Source: Phocoena phocoena (taxonomy: Eukaryota; Chordata; Mammalia; Artiodactyla; Phocoenidae). From it: a DNA stretch of 64,000 nucleotides. The notes beneath the pieces were generated by a model. It was not told the DNA's origin. It made no database searches and saw only the letters and a program-made list of their open reading frames with translations. Positions 22,080 to 33,300 of this stretch are shown here, piece after piece. Positions within the stretch are counted from its first letter, which is position 1. Every line of letters begins with the position of its first letter. A program made the translations under genes and the position numbers. The stretch is taken from the NCBI RefSeq assembly GCF_963924675.1, contig NC_089226.1, forward strand, positions 57,573,690 through 57,637,689, written 5' to 3'.

Positions 22080-22230
22080 AAAAGAGTCAGCTGGAACTCT
22101 GCCCTGAAAGTCAGGAGACCTCGTTTCTAGTCTTGGTCTGCCACTACTTTGCCATACCTCCTCAGCCAAATAACTTACCTCTCTGGAACTGAAGTTTCCC
22201 CCTCTGTAAATTCTGGGCCAGCTGTGAAAT
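22080..22230 (+). repeat. MIR SINE
   Basis: Contains 'caggagacctcgtttctagt', 'aaataacttacctctctgga' and 'tttccccctctgtaaattct', the MIR order. Confidence 0.65.
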
Positions 22231-22332
22231 TCTGCGACCTGCAGTTCTAAGACTGTTCGTTTCTTTGAGCTGCCCTTACTTCCGTAGAGAGCAGATTTGG
22301 ACCCGACATGAAATAGCCAGAGCAGCCAGAGC

Positions 22333-22675
22333 AAGGGTCAGCAAACTTTTTTGGTAGGAGGCTGGACGGTGAATATTCTAGACCTTGCGGTCCGTACAGT
22401 CATAACTAGTCATAACTGTCATAACTAGTCCACTCTGCTGTTGTAGAAGGAGAGCAGTTGTAGACAATATGTAAGCAAAGGGACAGGGCTGTGTTCCCAT
22501 AAAACTTTATGATGCTGAAATTTGAATTTTACATAATTTTCATACAATGTTATTCTTTTTGTGCTTTTTTCCTAACCATTTAAAAATGTACAAAGCATTC
22601 TTAGCTCACAGGCCATACAAAGCAGGCAGCAGGCTGGATTTGGCTTACAGGCCTTTGTTTGCCAATTTCTGAGCT
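22333..22675. mobile_element. Nonautonomous hAT-type DNA transposon
   Basis: Ends are 'gggtcagcaaacttttttgg' and 'tttgccaatttctgagctag', an approximate inverted pair, with 'acagggctgtgttcccataa' and 'ggctggatttggcttacagg' inside. This is the layout of the common hAT-Charlie nonautonomous elements. A short duplication of 'cataactagt' (22400-22430) has arisen within it, and 22510-22600 may be an insertion. Exact family not assigned. Confidence 0.6.
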
Positions 22676-22689
22676 AGAACACTGATGGA

Positions 22690-22950
22690 ACAGCCCAGTA
22701 TGGTTGGAATGGAGTGAGATACCATAGAGTGTGGCGATAGATGAGCCTGGCGAGGTAACGGAAGAGAGACTGTGGAGAGCCTTAGAGGGACTTTGAATCT
22801 TATCCTATGGATAACAGGGGTCCATTGAAGGATTTGGAACTGAGGAGTAATAGGGTCTGAACTGTATTTTAGAAAAACCACTGTGGCATGACTGCTGTAT
22901 AAAGCATGGATTGGAAGAAACAAATATGAGAGAGATTGAGGTAGAATCCA
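22690..22950 (+). repeat. Unnamed dispersed mammalian repeat, copy B
   Basis: Shows 'agagccttagagggactttg', 'ttatcctatggataacaggg', 'ccactgtggcatgactgctg', the same order as the copies at 17690, 24820 and 63290. Confidence 0.5.
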
Positions 22951-22989
22951 TTGCTGACTGTCCACATATGTGTATGAAGGAGAGAATGA

Positions 22990-23520
22990 TCCCCATCTTT
23001 ATCTACGTTTATCCAAGCCAGCTTTCCAGGTCTTCATCCTTGAAGGCTTCTCTCTCTGCCCCTGCCAAGTGGGATCACCCATTTGTGTGAACTCTCAAAA
23101 CTTGGAATTTACTGATGGCAGCATGAACTCGGCATTCCTTTGGTGCTGGGCATCTTTCATGGCCTGTGCAGTCCTATCAAGCCCTCTGTATACCATGGAC
23201 TCTACTCATACCCAAACCATTTGCAGTTCTCAGAATAAGCAAGGCTGCCTCCTGGCTTCTATACATGCCACTTGCTGTGCTGTATGTCTTTTTGCCCTTA
23301 ACAATTTGGTGAATACCGACTAGTCTCTGAGGACAGCTTAAGCATCACCTGCTCCGTGAAGCCCGTCTGGGCCCCCTGGTGGAGCTCAAACATCTATCCC
23401 AGCAGCATTGCTACTTAAACAGACACATATATGTATCTAGCTGCCCAACTAGGCTGTGAGCTCACACAGGGCAGGGACTGGTTCAAAGTAAGCCTTCAGT
23501 ATAGGGGCCTTGAATGAAGG
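22990..23520 (+). repeat. L2 LINE 3' portion
   Basis: Decayed L2: 'cactgctacttaaac'-like middle and a typical 3' end, 'ggctgtgagctcacacaggg', 'cagggactggttcaaagtaa', 'gggccttgaatgaaggga'. The 117-codon open frame at 22970-23323 is chance reading through it. Confidence 0.55.
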
Positions 23521-23539
23521 GATTGTGATGACCATGGCA

Positions 23540-23735
23540 GCCAACATTAAGCATTTACGGTGCACTAGGCTTGATGCTAAAGGCTTTACCTACATAATTC
23601 CTCATAAAAATCCATTATTATTTCCACTTTATAGATAAGGAAACTTGGTTAAGTATTGATAATTTGCCCAAGATCACACAATTAGCCAGGACTTAAACCC
23701 AGGTCTACAGAGTCTGTCAATTAAGTACTAAAGTG
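23540..23735 (-). repeat. MIR SINE
   Basis: Reverse MIR: 'taagcatttacggtgcacta', 'ccactttatagataaggaaa', 'gcccaagatcacacaattag', then 'acccaggtctacagagtctg'. Confidence 0.8.
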
Positions 23736-23893
23736 GAGTACCAAACCCAGTCCTCCTCCAGCAATGACCTGCAGTCAGTTGTGTATGTGTGACTGACTGT
23801 ATTTCACTGAAGTGGCGGACCAGAAACCTTGTCCCTGCACCAGTGGGATAAGATGCGGAAACTGGCCCCATTCAGTAGGCGTCTATGGGTGTG

Positions 23894-24438
23894 TGTTGGT
23901 GGAGGTATTACTGAGTACTGCTTGCCACACAGCAAGCCAATAAATTGAGAGATAAGGTGTTTGGGCAAGGAATAGTGACTTTATTTGGAAACCCAGCAGA
24001 CCAAGAAGATGGTGGTCTAGTGTCCCAAAGAACCATCTTGCCTGAGTTAGAATTCAGGCTTCTTTTATACTAAAAGAGGAGGGAGTAAAGTCTAACATTT
24101 CCTGGTTCTGGTCAGCCTCCGGAGGGGGCTGTTAATTTCTTCCTTCCTGCAGTCATTCACAGGTGGGCCTGATCAGGATGTTTCCTGTGAGATAAAGGTA
24201 TTTTAGCTTAATGCTCATTACTTGGGAGGTGGGGTTCCCAGAGATGGGCCATTACGTATAATTTAAGCTTATAGGCAACATTCCTTTAGTGATTAACTTG
24301 TGATAGAGTACAAAGGTTCTTCCCTATTACAGAGGGAGAGGGAAGGGAGCAGACTTGTACATAAAAGCTAAAGTGAGTGTCCAGAGAGGCTCTTCTAGAA
24401 GAGGGAGACCAGAGACTGGGGTGATATAATTTATCACA
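23894..24438 (-). mobile_element. Solitary LTR of an endogenous retrovirus (probably class I)
   Basis: Read on the minus strand, the 545-bp element starts TGTGATAAATTATATCACC. It has a TATA-like 'gtataaaagaagcctg' near 24075, a poly(A) signal AATAAA in 'ccaaataaagtcactattcc' near 23985, and ends ...CCACCAACA at 23894. That is the U3-R-U5 plan of an LTR. There is no internal viral sequence beside it, so it is a solitary LTR left by recombination. A target duplication was not clear. It lies antisense to XRRA1. Confidence 0.7.
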
Positions 24439-24819
24439 GTTGCCTTTGTCTTTGCAGAGAGAAACTGTTTCCTGACTGGTCTCCTAACTCAAGTCAACTA
24501 TCTCATGAATCTAGATGGCTAGTTAGAAAGTGCTTTATGGTGAGGTGTCAGTTTGGGTCATTGTCCTAATAAGCCAGTTCATTTCAGCTGGGTTTTTAAT
24601 GTGCATCTACTATGTGCCAGGTACTATGCTAGATTATAAGGATACATCGATACAGTGACAAGGTGCTTCACCTCAGAGAGTTTATAGCCTAGTCCACCAC
24701 TGTGTGCCAGCAACTGCTTAGCACATCCATGTACCAGTACCTTATTCCTCAGGCTTATGTCCAGTTATCACAGTTACCTGGCTGACTGTGAGCAGTAACC
24801 TCAGAACAGTCTAGATAAA

Positions 24820-25140
24820 GCACTCAAAGTCAGAGGAGGGAGAGATTCCATCTGGCTGGGGAATTAAGAAAGGTTTTATAAGGAGGCAGCTTTTGAACTG
24901 GCCTTTTAGGACTTGGATTCAGATACATGGAGAAAGGGCATTCCTGAGTGAAAAGCTCAAGCAAAGATCTCTACATGGGGTGTGGCAAGGAATGGGGAGC
25001 AGTCACTTTGGCCAGCACCATGGGGTAAACAAAGGCTTGCAGTATGGGGGCTGAGGCTGGCAAATAGGTTGGACATAGTAGAATGACTCCAGTAGACCTT
25101 GGAAGTTAATCCTGAGAGTCAGGAGGGTTTTAGCCTGTGG
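24820..25140 (+). repeat. Unnamed dispersed mammalian repeat, copy C
   Basis: Contains 'aggcagcttttgaactggcc', 'gaaagggcattcctgagtga', 'ggaatggggagcagtcactt', and 'ggaagttaatcctgagagtc'. It is followed by an A run (about 25163-25180). Confidence 0.45.
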
Positions 25141-25260
25141 GCGATGGGCCCTCCTGGAAGGTTAAAAAAAAAAAAAAAAAATCCAGCTCCCACCTCATGT
25201 ATGAGCATCATTGTCACGAGTAGTGCTTCTGTTTCCCCATCTTATATCTTTGTGCCGTAG

Positions 25261-25394
25261 TTCCTGGACCTGTCCTTCAACAGCCTCACTGCGGAGGCCA
25301 TCTGTGATCTGGGGCTTCTGCCACACCTCCGTGTCCTGCTCCTCACAGGCAATGGGCTCACCTCCCTGCCACCCAATTTGGCTGTCGCAGAGCA
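25261..25394 (+). CDS. XRRA1: XRRA1 coding exon (two leucine-rich repeats)
   Basis: 134 nt: 44 codons plus two bases. Acceptor ttatatctttgtgccgtag, donor gtaagt. The peptide carries FLDLSFNSLTAEAICDLGLL followed by PHLRVLLLTGNGLTSLPPNL, two clear leucine-rich repeats with the conserved N of the LxxLxLxxN signature. It ends ...AVAEQ, with CA here and the last G on the next exon. This is the most recognisable XRRA1 segment in the window. Confidence 0.96.
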
Positions 25395-25825
25395 GTAAGT
25401 TCTACAATCCCGGAGTCTGTCCCATGTGTTTCCCTCCTGAGCCTTTGTCTGGGTACATGTGTCCAAAGAAATAGTCCAAAGCAGCTCAAAAGGTCTGTAA
25501 GGACAGGCTGTGAGTGCTCAAAGCAGGTAGAATGCCACCTACTGAAGCTCCCAGAAAAGGCACTGGTGGGAACAGAGCCCCAGAGGTTCGGGAGGCCTCA
25601 GCTGGGTTTCCCACACTCCTCTGTGCTATTAGGAGAGACGCCGGTGTCTGGAGAGTCACTTTCCCTCCCTCTGATCGGTCACTGGTAAGTTGTGGCTATT
25701 GCTCTTGCCAGACTATTCCCCTTCAGGAACCCTCTAAATAAGATTTGCATATTCCCATTCTGCACATTTGCTGAGCCATGCCTTCTGGCCAGAATGTACT
25801 GGTCTTTCCTCGCTTAATAATAGCA

Positions 25826-26390
25826 ATGAGTCTGTCATACAGAGTGAAGTAAGTCAGAAAGAGAAAAACAAATATTGTATGCTAACACATATATATGGAA
25901 TCTTAAAAAAAAAAATGGTTCTGAGGGGGAAGGGTAAGCTGGGATGAAGAGAGAGAGTGGCATGGACATATATACCAAAATATAAAATACCAAATATAAA
26001 ATAGATAGCTAGTGGGAAGCAGCCACATAGCACAGGGAGATCAGCTCAGTGCTTTGTGTCCACCTAGAGAGATGGGGTGGAGTGGGGGAGGGAGACGCAA
26101 TAGTGAGGGGATATGGGGATGTATGTATATGCATAGCTGATTCACTTTGTTATACAGCAGAAACTAACACAACATTGTAAAGCAATTATACTTCAGTAAA
26201 GATGTAAAACAAAAACAAATAAGATATAAGGATGTAATGTACAGCACAGAGAAAATAGCCAATATTGTATAATAACTTTATGTGGAGTATAATTTATAAA
26301 AATATCAAATCACTATGTTGTACACCTGAAACTAATACAATATTGTAACTAAACTTAACTAAAAATTTAAATTAAAAAAAATAATGATAC
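25826..26390 (+). mobile_element. Two adjoining L1 3' ends
   Basis: 25826-26220 is an L1 3' end: 'gagtgaagtaagtcagaaag' (end of ORF2 read in sense), then 'agtgggaagcagccacatag', 'gcagaaactaacacaacatt', and an A-rich tail. 26221-26390 is a second, different L1 3' tail ('tcactatgttgtacacctga', 'aaattaaaaaaaataatg'). Both are heavily 5'-truncated and non-coding. Confidence 0.75.
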
Positions 26391-26394
26391 GTGT

Positions 26395-26640
26395 GTAATG
26401 CTTACTATGTGTCAGACAACACTCTTCTGTCACACTAAACATATACTAACTCATTTAATCCTCACAACCCTATGAGGTAAGTGCCCTATTATTATCCCCA
26501 TTTTATAGATGAGGAAATTGAGGCACAGATAGGTTACATAACTCAACCAGAGTTACAAAGCTAATAAGTGGCAGAATCTGAACCAAGTCCGTCTGACTCC
26601 AGAGACCCTGCTTACGACCATTACATTCTCTTCTTATGTA
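26395..26640 (-). repeat. MIR SINE
   Basis: Nearly full MIR in reverse: 'aatgcttactatgtgtcaga', 'ctcatttaatcctcacaacc', 'ccattttatagatgaggaaa', 'agctaataagtggcagaatc'. Confidence 0.85.
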
Positions 26641-26704
26641 GATTCTGTACATATTCCGAGGGCTATCTCAGACCGTCCTCTTTTCCCTATGAGAAGCCTT
26701 CCCA

Positions 26705-26847
26705 TATTAACCATTTGTAAGTGTACAGTTCAGTGACATTAAGTACATTCACATTGTTGTGCAACCATCACCATCATCCTGCTCCAAAACTCTGTTCATC
26801 TTGCAAAAATTCCATCAGCTTTGACTGATGGATATGACCCTTTTAAG
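26705..26847 (-). mobile_element. L1 3' UTR scrap
   Basis: 'aagtgtacagttcagtgaca', 'cacattgttgtgcaaccatc' and 'catcttgcaaaaattcc' belong to the 3' UTR of old L1 elements, read from the opposite strand. The L1 at 26860 is inserted next to it. Confidence 0.65.
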
Positions 26848-26859
26848 AAGAACACCAGA
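26848..26859. repeat. Left target-site duplication of the L1 at 26860-30303
   Basis: aagaacaccaga, repeated exactly at 30304-30315 after the poly(A). Confidence 0.88.
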
Positions 26860-26928
26860 GAAGCAAGAAGAACTACAGTCCTGCAGCCTGTGGAACAAAA
26901 ACCATGTTCACAGAAAGATAGACAAGAT

Positions 26929-27853
26929 GAAAAGGCAGAGGGCTATGTACCAGATGAAGGAACAAGATAAAACCCCAGAAAAAAAACTAAATGAAGTGGA
27001 GATAGGCAACCTTCCAGAAAAATAATTCAGAATAATGATAGTGAAGATGATCCAGGACCTCGGAAAAAGAATGGACGTAAAGATTGAGAAGATGCAAGAA
27101 ATGTTTAACAAAGACCTAGAAGAATTAAAGAAAAAACACCTAGAAGAATTAAAGAACAAACAAACAGAGATGAACAATACAATAACTGAAATGAAAACTA
27201 TGCTAGAAGGAATCAATAGCAGAATAACTGAGGCAGAAGAACGGATAAGTGACCTGGAAGGCAGAATAGTGGAATTCACTGCTGCGGAACAGAGTAAAGA
27301 CAAAAGAATGAAAAGAAATGAAGACAGCCTAAGAGACCTCTGGGACAACATTAAACACAACAACATTCGCATTATAGGGGTCCCAGAAGGAGAAGAGAGA
27401 GAGAAAGGACCCGAGAAAATATTTGAAGAGATTATAGTCAAAAACTTCCCTAACATGGGAAAGTAAATAGCCACCCAATTCCAGGAAGCGCAGCAAGTTC
27501 CATACAGGATAAACCCAAGGAGAAACACGCTGAGACACATAGTAATCAAATTGGCAAAAATAAAATACAAAGAAAAATTATTGAAAGCAGCAAGGGAAAA
27601 ATGACAAATAACATACAAGGGAACTCCCATAAAGTTAACAGCTGATTTCTCAGCAGAAACTCTACAAGCTACAAGGGAGTGGCATGATATACTTAAAGTG
27701 ATGAAAGGGAGGAACCTACAACCACGATTACTCTACCCAGCAAGGATCTCATTCAGATTCGATGGAGAAATCAAAAGCTTTACAGACAAGCAAAAGCTAA
27801 GAGAATTCAGCACCGCCAAACCAGCTCTACAACAAATGCTAAAGGAACTTCTC
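26929..27853 (+). pseudogene. L1 ORF1 remnant, copy 3
   Basis: Starts MKRQRAMYQMKEQDKTPEKK but hits a stop at 27023-27025, where relatives have a glutamate codon (LPEKEF). The frame reopens at 27035-27466 with the coiled coil (MLEGINSRITEAEERISDLE) and the RRM-like start (NIRIIGVPEGEE), then stops after FPNMGK. The coiled coil carries a short tandem gain, with 'LEELKKKHLEELKNKQ' where relatives have one unit. It was an RNA-binding chaperone gene, now broken. Confidence 0.85.
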
Positions 27854-27856
27854 TAA

Positions 27857-30295
27857 GTGGGAAACACAAGAGAAGAAAAGGACCTACAAAACAAACCCAG
27901 AACAATTAAGAAAATGGTCACAGGAACATACATATCGATAATTACCTTAAATGTGAATGGATTAAATGCTCCAACCAAAAGACACAGGCTTGCTGAATGG
28001 ATACAAAAACAAGACCCATATATATGCTGTCTACAAAAGACCCACTTCAGACCTAGGGACACATACAAACTGAAAGTGAGGGGATGGAAAAAGATATTCC
28101 ATGCAAATGGAAATCAAAAGAAAGCTGGAGTAGCAATACTCATATCAGATAAAATAGACTTTAAAATAAAAAATGTTACAAGAGACAAGGAAGGACACTA
28201 CATAATGATCAAGGGATCAATCCAAGATATAACAATTATAAATATATATGCACCCAACATAGGAGCACCTCAATACATAAGGCAACTGCTAACAGCTATA
28301 AAAGAGGAAATCAACGGTAACACAATAATAGTGGGGGACTTTAACACCTCACTTACACCAATGGACGGATCCTCCAAAATGAAAATAAATAAGGCAACAG
28401 AAGCTTTAAATGACACAATAGACCAGATAGATTTAATTGATATTTATAGGACATTCCATCCCAAAACAGCAGATTACACTTTCTTCTCAAGTGCGCACAG
28501 AACATTCTCCAGGATAGATCACATCTTGGGTCACAAGTCAAGCCTCAGTAAATTTAAGAAAATTAAAATCATATCAAGCATCTTTTCTGACCACAACGCT
28601 ATGAGATTAGAAATGAATTACAGGGGGAAAAAAGGTAAAAGACACAAACACATGGAGGCTAAACAATACGTTACTACATAAGCAAGAGATCACTGAAGAA
28701 ATCAAAGAGGAAATCAAAAAATAGAGACAAATGACAGTGAAAACATGATGATCCAAAACCTTTGGGATGTAGCAAAAGCAGTTCTAAGAGGGAAGTTTAT
28801 AGCTATACAACCCTACCTCAAGAAACAAGAAAAATCTCAAACAATCTAAGTTTACACCTAAAGGAACTAGAGAAAGAAGAACAAACAATACCCAAAGTTA
28901 GCAGAAGGAAAGAAATCATAAAGATCAGAGCAGAAATAAATGAAATAGAAACAAAGAAAACAATAGCAAAGATCAATAAAACTAAAAGCTTGTTCTTTGA
29001 GAAGATAAACAAAATTGATTAACCATTAGCCAGACTCATCAAGAAAAAGAGGGAGAGGACTCAAACCAATAAAATTAGAAATGAAAGAGGAGAAGTTACA
29101 ACAGACACGGCAGAAATACAAAGCATCCTAAGAGACTACTACAAGCAACTCTATGCCAACAAAATGGACAACCTGGAAGAAATGGACAAATTCTTAGAAA
29201 GGTATAACCTTCTAAGACTGAACGAGGAAGAAATAGGAAATATGAACAGACCAATCACAAGTAATGAAATTGAAACTGTGATTAAAAATCTTCCAACAAA
29301 CAAAAGTCCAGGACCAGATGGCTTCACAGGTGAATTCTATCAAACATTTAGAGAAGAGATAACACCCATCCTTCTCAAACTCTTCCAAGAAATTGCAGAG
29401 GAAGGAACACTCCCAAACTCATTCTATGAGGCCACCATCACCCTGATACTAAAACCAGACAAAGAGACTACAAAAATAGAAAATTACAGACCAATATCAC
29501 TGATGAATATAGATGCAAAAATCCTCAAGAAAATACTAGCAAACAGAATCCAACAACACATTAAAAGGATCATACACTGTGATCAAGTGGGATTTATCCC
29601 AGGGATGCAAGGATTCTTCAATATACGAAAATCAATCAATGTGATACACCATATTAACAAATTGAAGAATAAAAACCATATGAGCATCTCAATAGATGCA
29701 GAAAAAGCTTTTGACATAATTCAACACTCTCCAGAAAGTGGGCATAGAGGGATAAAAACTCTCCAGAAAGTGGGCATAGAGGGAACCTACCTCAACATAA
29801 TAAAGGCCATATACGACAAACCCACAGCAAACATCATTCTCAATGGTGAAAAACAAAGCATTTCGTCTAAGATCAGGAACAAGACAAGGATGTCCACTCT
29901 CACCACGCTTATTCAACATAGTTTTGGAAGTCCTAGCCACGGCAATAAGAGAAGAAAAAGAAATAAAAGGAATACAAATTGGAAAAGAAGAAGTAAAACT
30001 GTCACTGTTTGCAGATGACACGATACTATACATAGAGAATCCTAAAGATGCCGCCAGAAAACTACTAGAGCTAATCAATGAATTTGGTAAAGTTGCAGGA
30101 TACAAAATTAATGGACAGAAATCTCTTGCATTCCTATACACTAATGATGAACAATCTGAAAGAGATATTAAGGAAACATTCCCATTTACCATTGCAACAA
30201 AAAGAATAAAATACCTAGGAATAAATCTACCTAGGGAGACAAAAGACCTGTTTGCAAAAAACTATAAGACACTGATGAAAGAAATTAAAGATGAT
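27857..30295 (+). pseudogene. L1 ORF2 remnant (endonuclease and part of RT), copy 3
   Basis: Open pieces are 27857-28681 (endonuclease; LNVNGLNAPTKRHRLAEWI, FSRIDHILGHKSSL, FSDHNAMRLEMNYR), 28762-29022, 29164-30018 (fingers/palm; [19 protein letters not shown]) and, shifted, 29843-30493 with the active-site FADD. A 32-bp direct duplication (29726-29789) shifts the frame by two. Unlike copies 1 and 2, the stretch before KSPGPDGF keeps the reading frame. Everything after the start of the thumb is absent because the element ends there. Confidence 0.88.
29726..29789. repeat. 32-bp direct duplication within L1 ORF2, copy 3
   Basis: 'actctccagaaagtgggcat' occurs at 29726 and again at 29758, with 'agagggataaa' following the first. 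32 is not a multiple of three, so ORF2 is frameshifted. Relatives have one copy only. Confidence 0.9.
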
Positions 30296-30303
30296 AAAAA
30301 AAA

Positions 30304-30315
30304 AAGAACACCAGA
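30304..30315. repeat. Right target-site duplication of the L1 at 26860-30303
   Basis: aagaacaccaga, identical to 26848-26859. Confidence 0.88.
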
Positions 30316-33300
30316 TAATTCCCTGGATTCCAAACATATTCCTTTTTGCCCTCAAGGTATAGCAGCCGTCATACCTATTGTTGATTGTCAATATCAGTCA
30401 CCTAGCCAATATCATAAACCCTTGTTTTCCTGCCTGTTGATTCAGTGGAATGAGCAGCCCAAGTGGCCAGTAGTGAACTTAATTTCCAGTTAAGTGGAAC
30501 TATTCTTGTGTCGCCTGTAAAAGTATTCCTCCCTAGGAAACTAAAACCTCTAACTCAAGAGCTCAAAGCCGCAGGAATTACAAGCTGCAAGTGGATTGTT
30601 GTGTATAATTATAAGAGGAGCTGCTTTCATTTTCATTCATTCATTCCTAGGCCCTTATGCTCTGGTTGTGAGAAAAACAGCATCAGTCTTGGTTGCTAGT
30701 TTGTGTGACACTCCATCCTGTAAGTCCACACCCAAACCTCACAGTGGGTAGTTTGCCAGCTAGTGCAATAAATAAGTTGTCAAAAGACTATCTTGACATT
30801 CTTTTAGGTCAGCGACTTCTGCGTGATGGAGTATATGGTAAAAAATTAAACCCCACGTATGTGAGCCCATTCTTATACTTCTTTGCCATGAATTGTGTTC
30901 CATGGTTAGAAGCAATGTTATATGCACTACCAGAATAATGAATAAGACATTCGAAAGTCCACAGATTGTGATGCTGGCAGAACATTGTGGTCAGGGATGG
31001 AAAATCCATGTCTCAAATACATATTTATTTCAGTAAGAAAAAAAAATCACTGCCCTTTTTATGAAGGCAGGTGTGCACTGTAGCCATCCTACGGGGTGAC
31101 TGGCTAATCCTCCCAGAAATGGTGCCATGTTAGGGGCTCAGCGTTGGCCTCTGCGGGTGCTCTGCAGGGGTGGTAGGCAGATATGCTTTGTTGAGGGTGA
31201 GTGTGTAGCCTCCTTCCCTGCTGCCAAGGCCATTTTGCAAGTGCCAGGGTATCCAACTGACACTCATGGAATGGGTCATCTTGTCCACCTGATCACTGAG
31301 AGTCTCCTCTGCAGTGGAAGTCTTTGGGAGCATTCACATGGGATAGAAATAGTCCTTACACATCCTTTTCATCCTGAGAGGTCTGTTCACATGATTTCCC
31401 CTCAGACCTCCCCGTCAGCAGTTTTACATTATTTTTTCCAAACTTTGACTCTTCAGCTAAACCACTGCCCATGAATCAGCATAGACCTGTACTTCTGGCT
31501 ATCTCGCCAACCAAGGAAAATGAACAATCAGATATGTTGCTCTAGGTTTTACATATTAGGAGGATTTCTTCTCCCCTGTCTTTCAGAGCCACCTTTGTAT
31601 GGAGTTATAATCCTGCAACAGTCTGGTTTTGGTTAGTATTAGCATATCATGCAAAATCATTTGTAAACCTAGCTCCAGATTTTTCTCCTACACCCAGTGG
31701 TCATAGGACGTTTGTTTTGGGTTGATGGAGAAGTAACAGTACAGCAGGAGTAGGTATCACAGGAATCTAAGCAATATTAGTTCACGCAACTTTTCCAGGT
31801 TTGCTTGAGCCTGATCTCCAATGTTGCTTTCATTTGATGAGGGAGTTCTGCACATTCAGTTCATGTTGAACAGCTCAGGAGGCATGGTCGCCTTGGTGTC
31901 CCATGGTCAGGTGTTCAGTCTCTACCAACATGCAGTAGTAAGCCAGAAACTGTTTTTCATAAGGAAAATAGTTGTCTGCAGAATAGAGCATAACTTTGCT
32001 CAAAAATGTTTCTGTAATTGGTGCCTTTGAAAGGCTCTATTCATAGAATGAGCAACCATTAATTTATCATCCAAACCAAGACATAGTTGAGGGGGAAAAG
32101 TACCACTATTAATTATTTTGGGATAACAGGTGAAAACTCAGACTGTCCTTGAAAACCAGGATGTATGGTAACCCTATCTATGCAGCCTTAAGACATTTAC
32201 AGCACAGCTGGACCTACCGATTAATAACACCCAATACCCTTGGCCAAAGATATAATGCCCAAAAAGCAGCTTGCATGGCAGTTGGACTTGTTGCAGAGCC
32301 TTGCCTTGCTCTGGATCCCACACAAAACTGGCAGCCTCAGTAAATGGAGCAGAATAGCACAAATGTTTTATGTGTAGCTGCCCAAATCAGAAAAGGCCAA
32401 CAAAGCTTTGTGCCTTTTTCTTAGTAGCAGGTGGTGAAAGGTGTCTTTCACATTGGAGGTATATTCCAACATGCTCCAGATACCTGGACATCAAGGAAAT
32501 TAATCAAGGTGTCAGTTCCTTGAATTTTTACAAGGTTTACCTCCATCCTGTGGCACACTCCATACTGAGGCATCTGAGGTATTTGAATTTCCTGCCCATC
32601 AGCTCCAATCAACATGGTGTTCTGTGGAATACCAAAATAATCAAGATCCCTAAGCAAAAGATTATAATAGGGCTAAAGAGTTGGTGTAGCCCCCAGAGAA
32701 GAGAACAAAGGTATACTGCTGTCCCTGTCAGGCGAAAGCATATGGCTTCTGGTAGTTCTTGTTCATTGATAAAGGGAAAGAAACATCTGGCATGTCCTTA
32801 GCTGTATCACAAGTGTTAGGGGCTGTGTTGATGTGCTACAGTTAGAAGAGTCTACATATGGAACAGCAGCTGAAATTGGAATCACCACTTGATTGAGTTG
32901 ATAGTAATCTATAGTAATTACTCAAGACCTGTCTTCTGTACAACCCAAATAAACAAGTTAAACAGGGATGTCATAGGACTCATTATCCTTATCCCTTTCC
33001 AGTGTTTAGTGTTTGCAGTAATCTCTGCAATTACCTCTGGGTTGTGGAATTATTTTTGGTTTACTGTTTTGGAAGCAAAATTCCTAGGGCTTCAATTTGG
33101 CCCCTCCTATTATAATAGCCCTTGCTTTTTTGGTCAGTAAAACAAGTGTGGTTATTCTGTCAGTTGCTTAGTATGTCTGTTTATACATTCAGGAACTGGG
33201 GATATAACCACACAGTAGGTTTGTGACTTCACTGGGTCCATTCACAGGCTAAATTTCCATTCTCCCATCAGATCTTCACAATCCCCCACTTTGCATGGTG

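Larger units (their letters stand above)
20029..25260 (+). other. XRRA1: XRRA1 intron, 5.23 kb
   Basis: 20029-22080 is mostly unique-looking sequence, with GGTGG-rich runs at 20155-20235 and a possible MIR piece near 21480-21560. Then come a MIR (22080-22230), a hAT-type element (22333-22675), a dispersed repeat copy (22690-22950), an L2 (22990-23520), a MIR (23540-23735), a solitary LTR (23894-24438) and another dispersed repeat copy (24820-25140). No supported exon was found; phases across the intron match. Confidence 0.7.
26860..30303 (+). mobile_element. L1 truncated at both ends, with poly(A) inside ORF2 (L1 copy 3)
   Basis: It begins in the last part of the 5' UTR (ctgcagcctgtggaacaaaa), runs through ORF1 (from 26929) and ORF2 (from 27857), and stops abruptly after 'gaaattaaagatgat' near 30295. 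At least eight A's follow directly, then an exact 12-bp target-site duplication (26848-26859, 30304-30315). The missing 3' third would have held the rest of the reverse transcriptase and the 3' UTR. An ATTAAA hexamer lies at 30284-30289. It is the only large L1 here in the same orientation as XRRA1. Confidence 0.9.

Noticed and set aside
23970..23990. AATAAA as a possible poly(A) site of a host transcript
   Set aside because: It sits in the U5/R part of a solitary LTR on the minus strand and is explained by that element.
32370..32801. 143-codon open frame on the + strand
   Set aside because: It lies on the opposite strand of decayed ERVL polymerase-like sequence, so it is a shadow frame.
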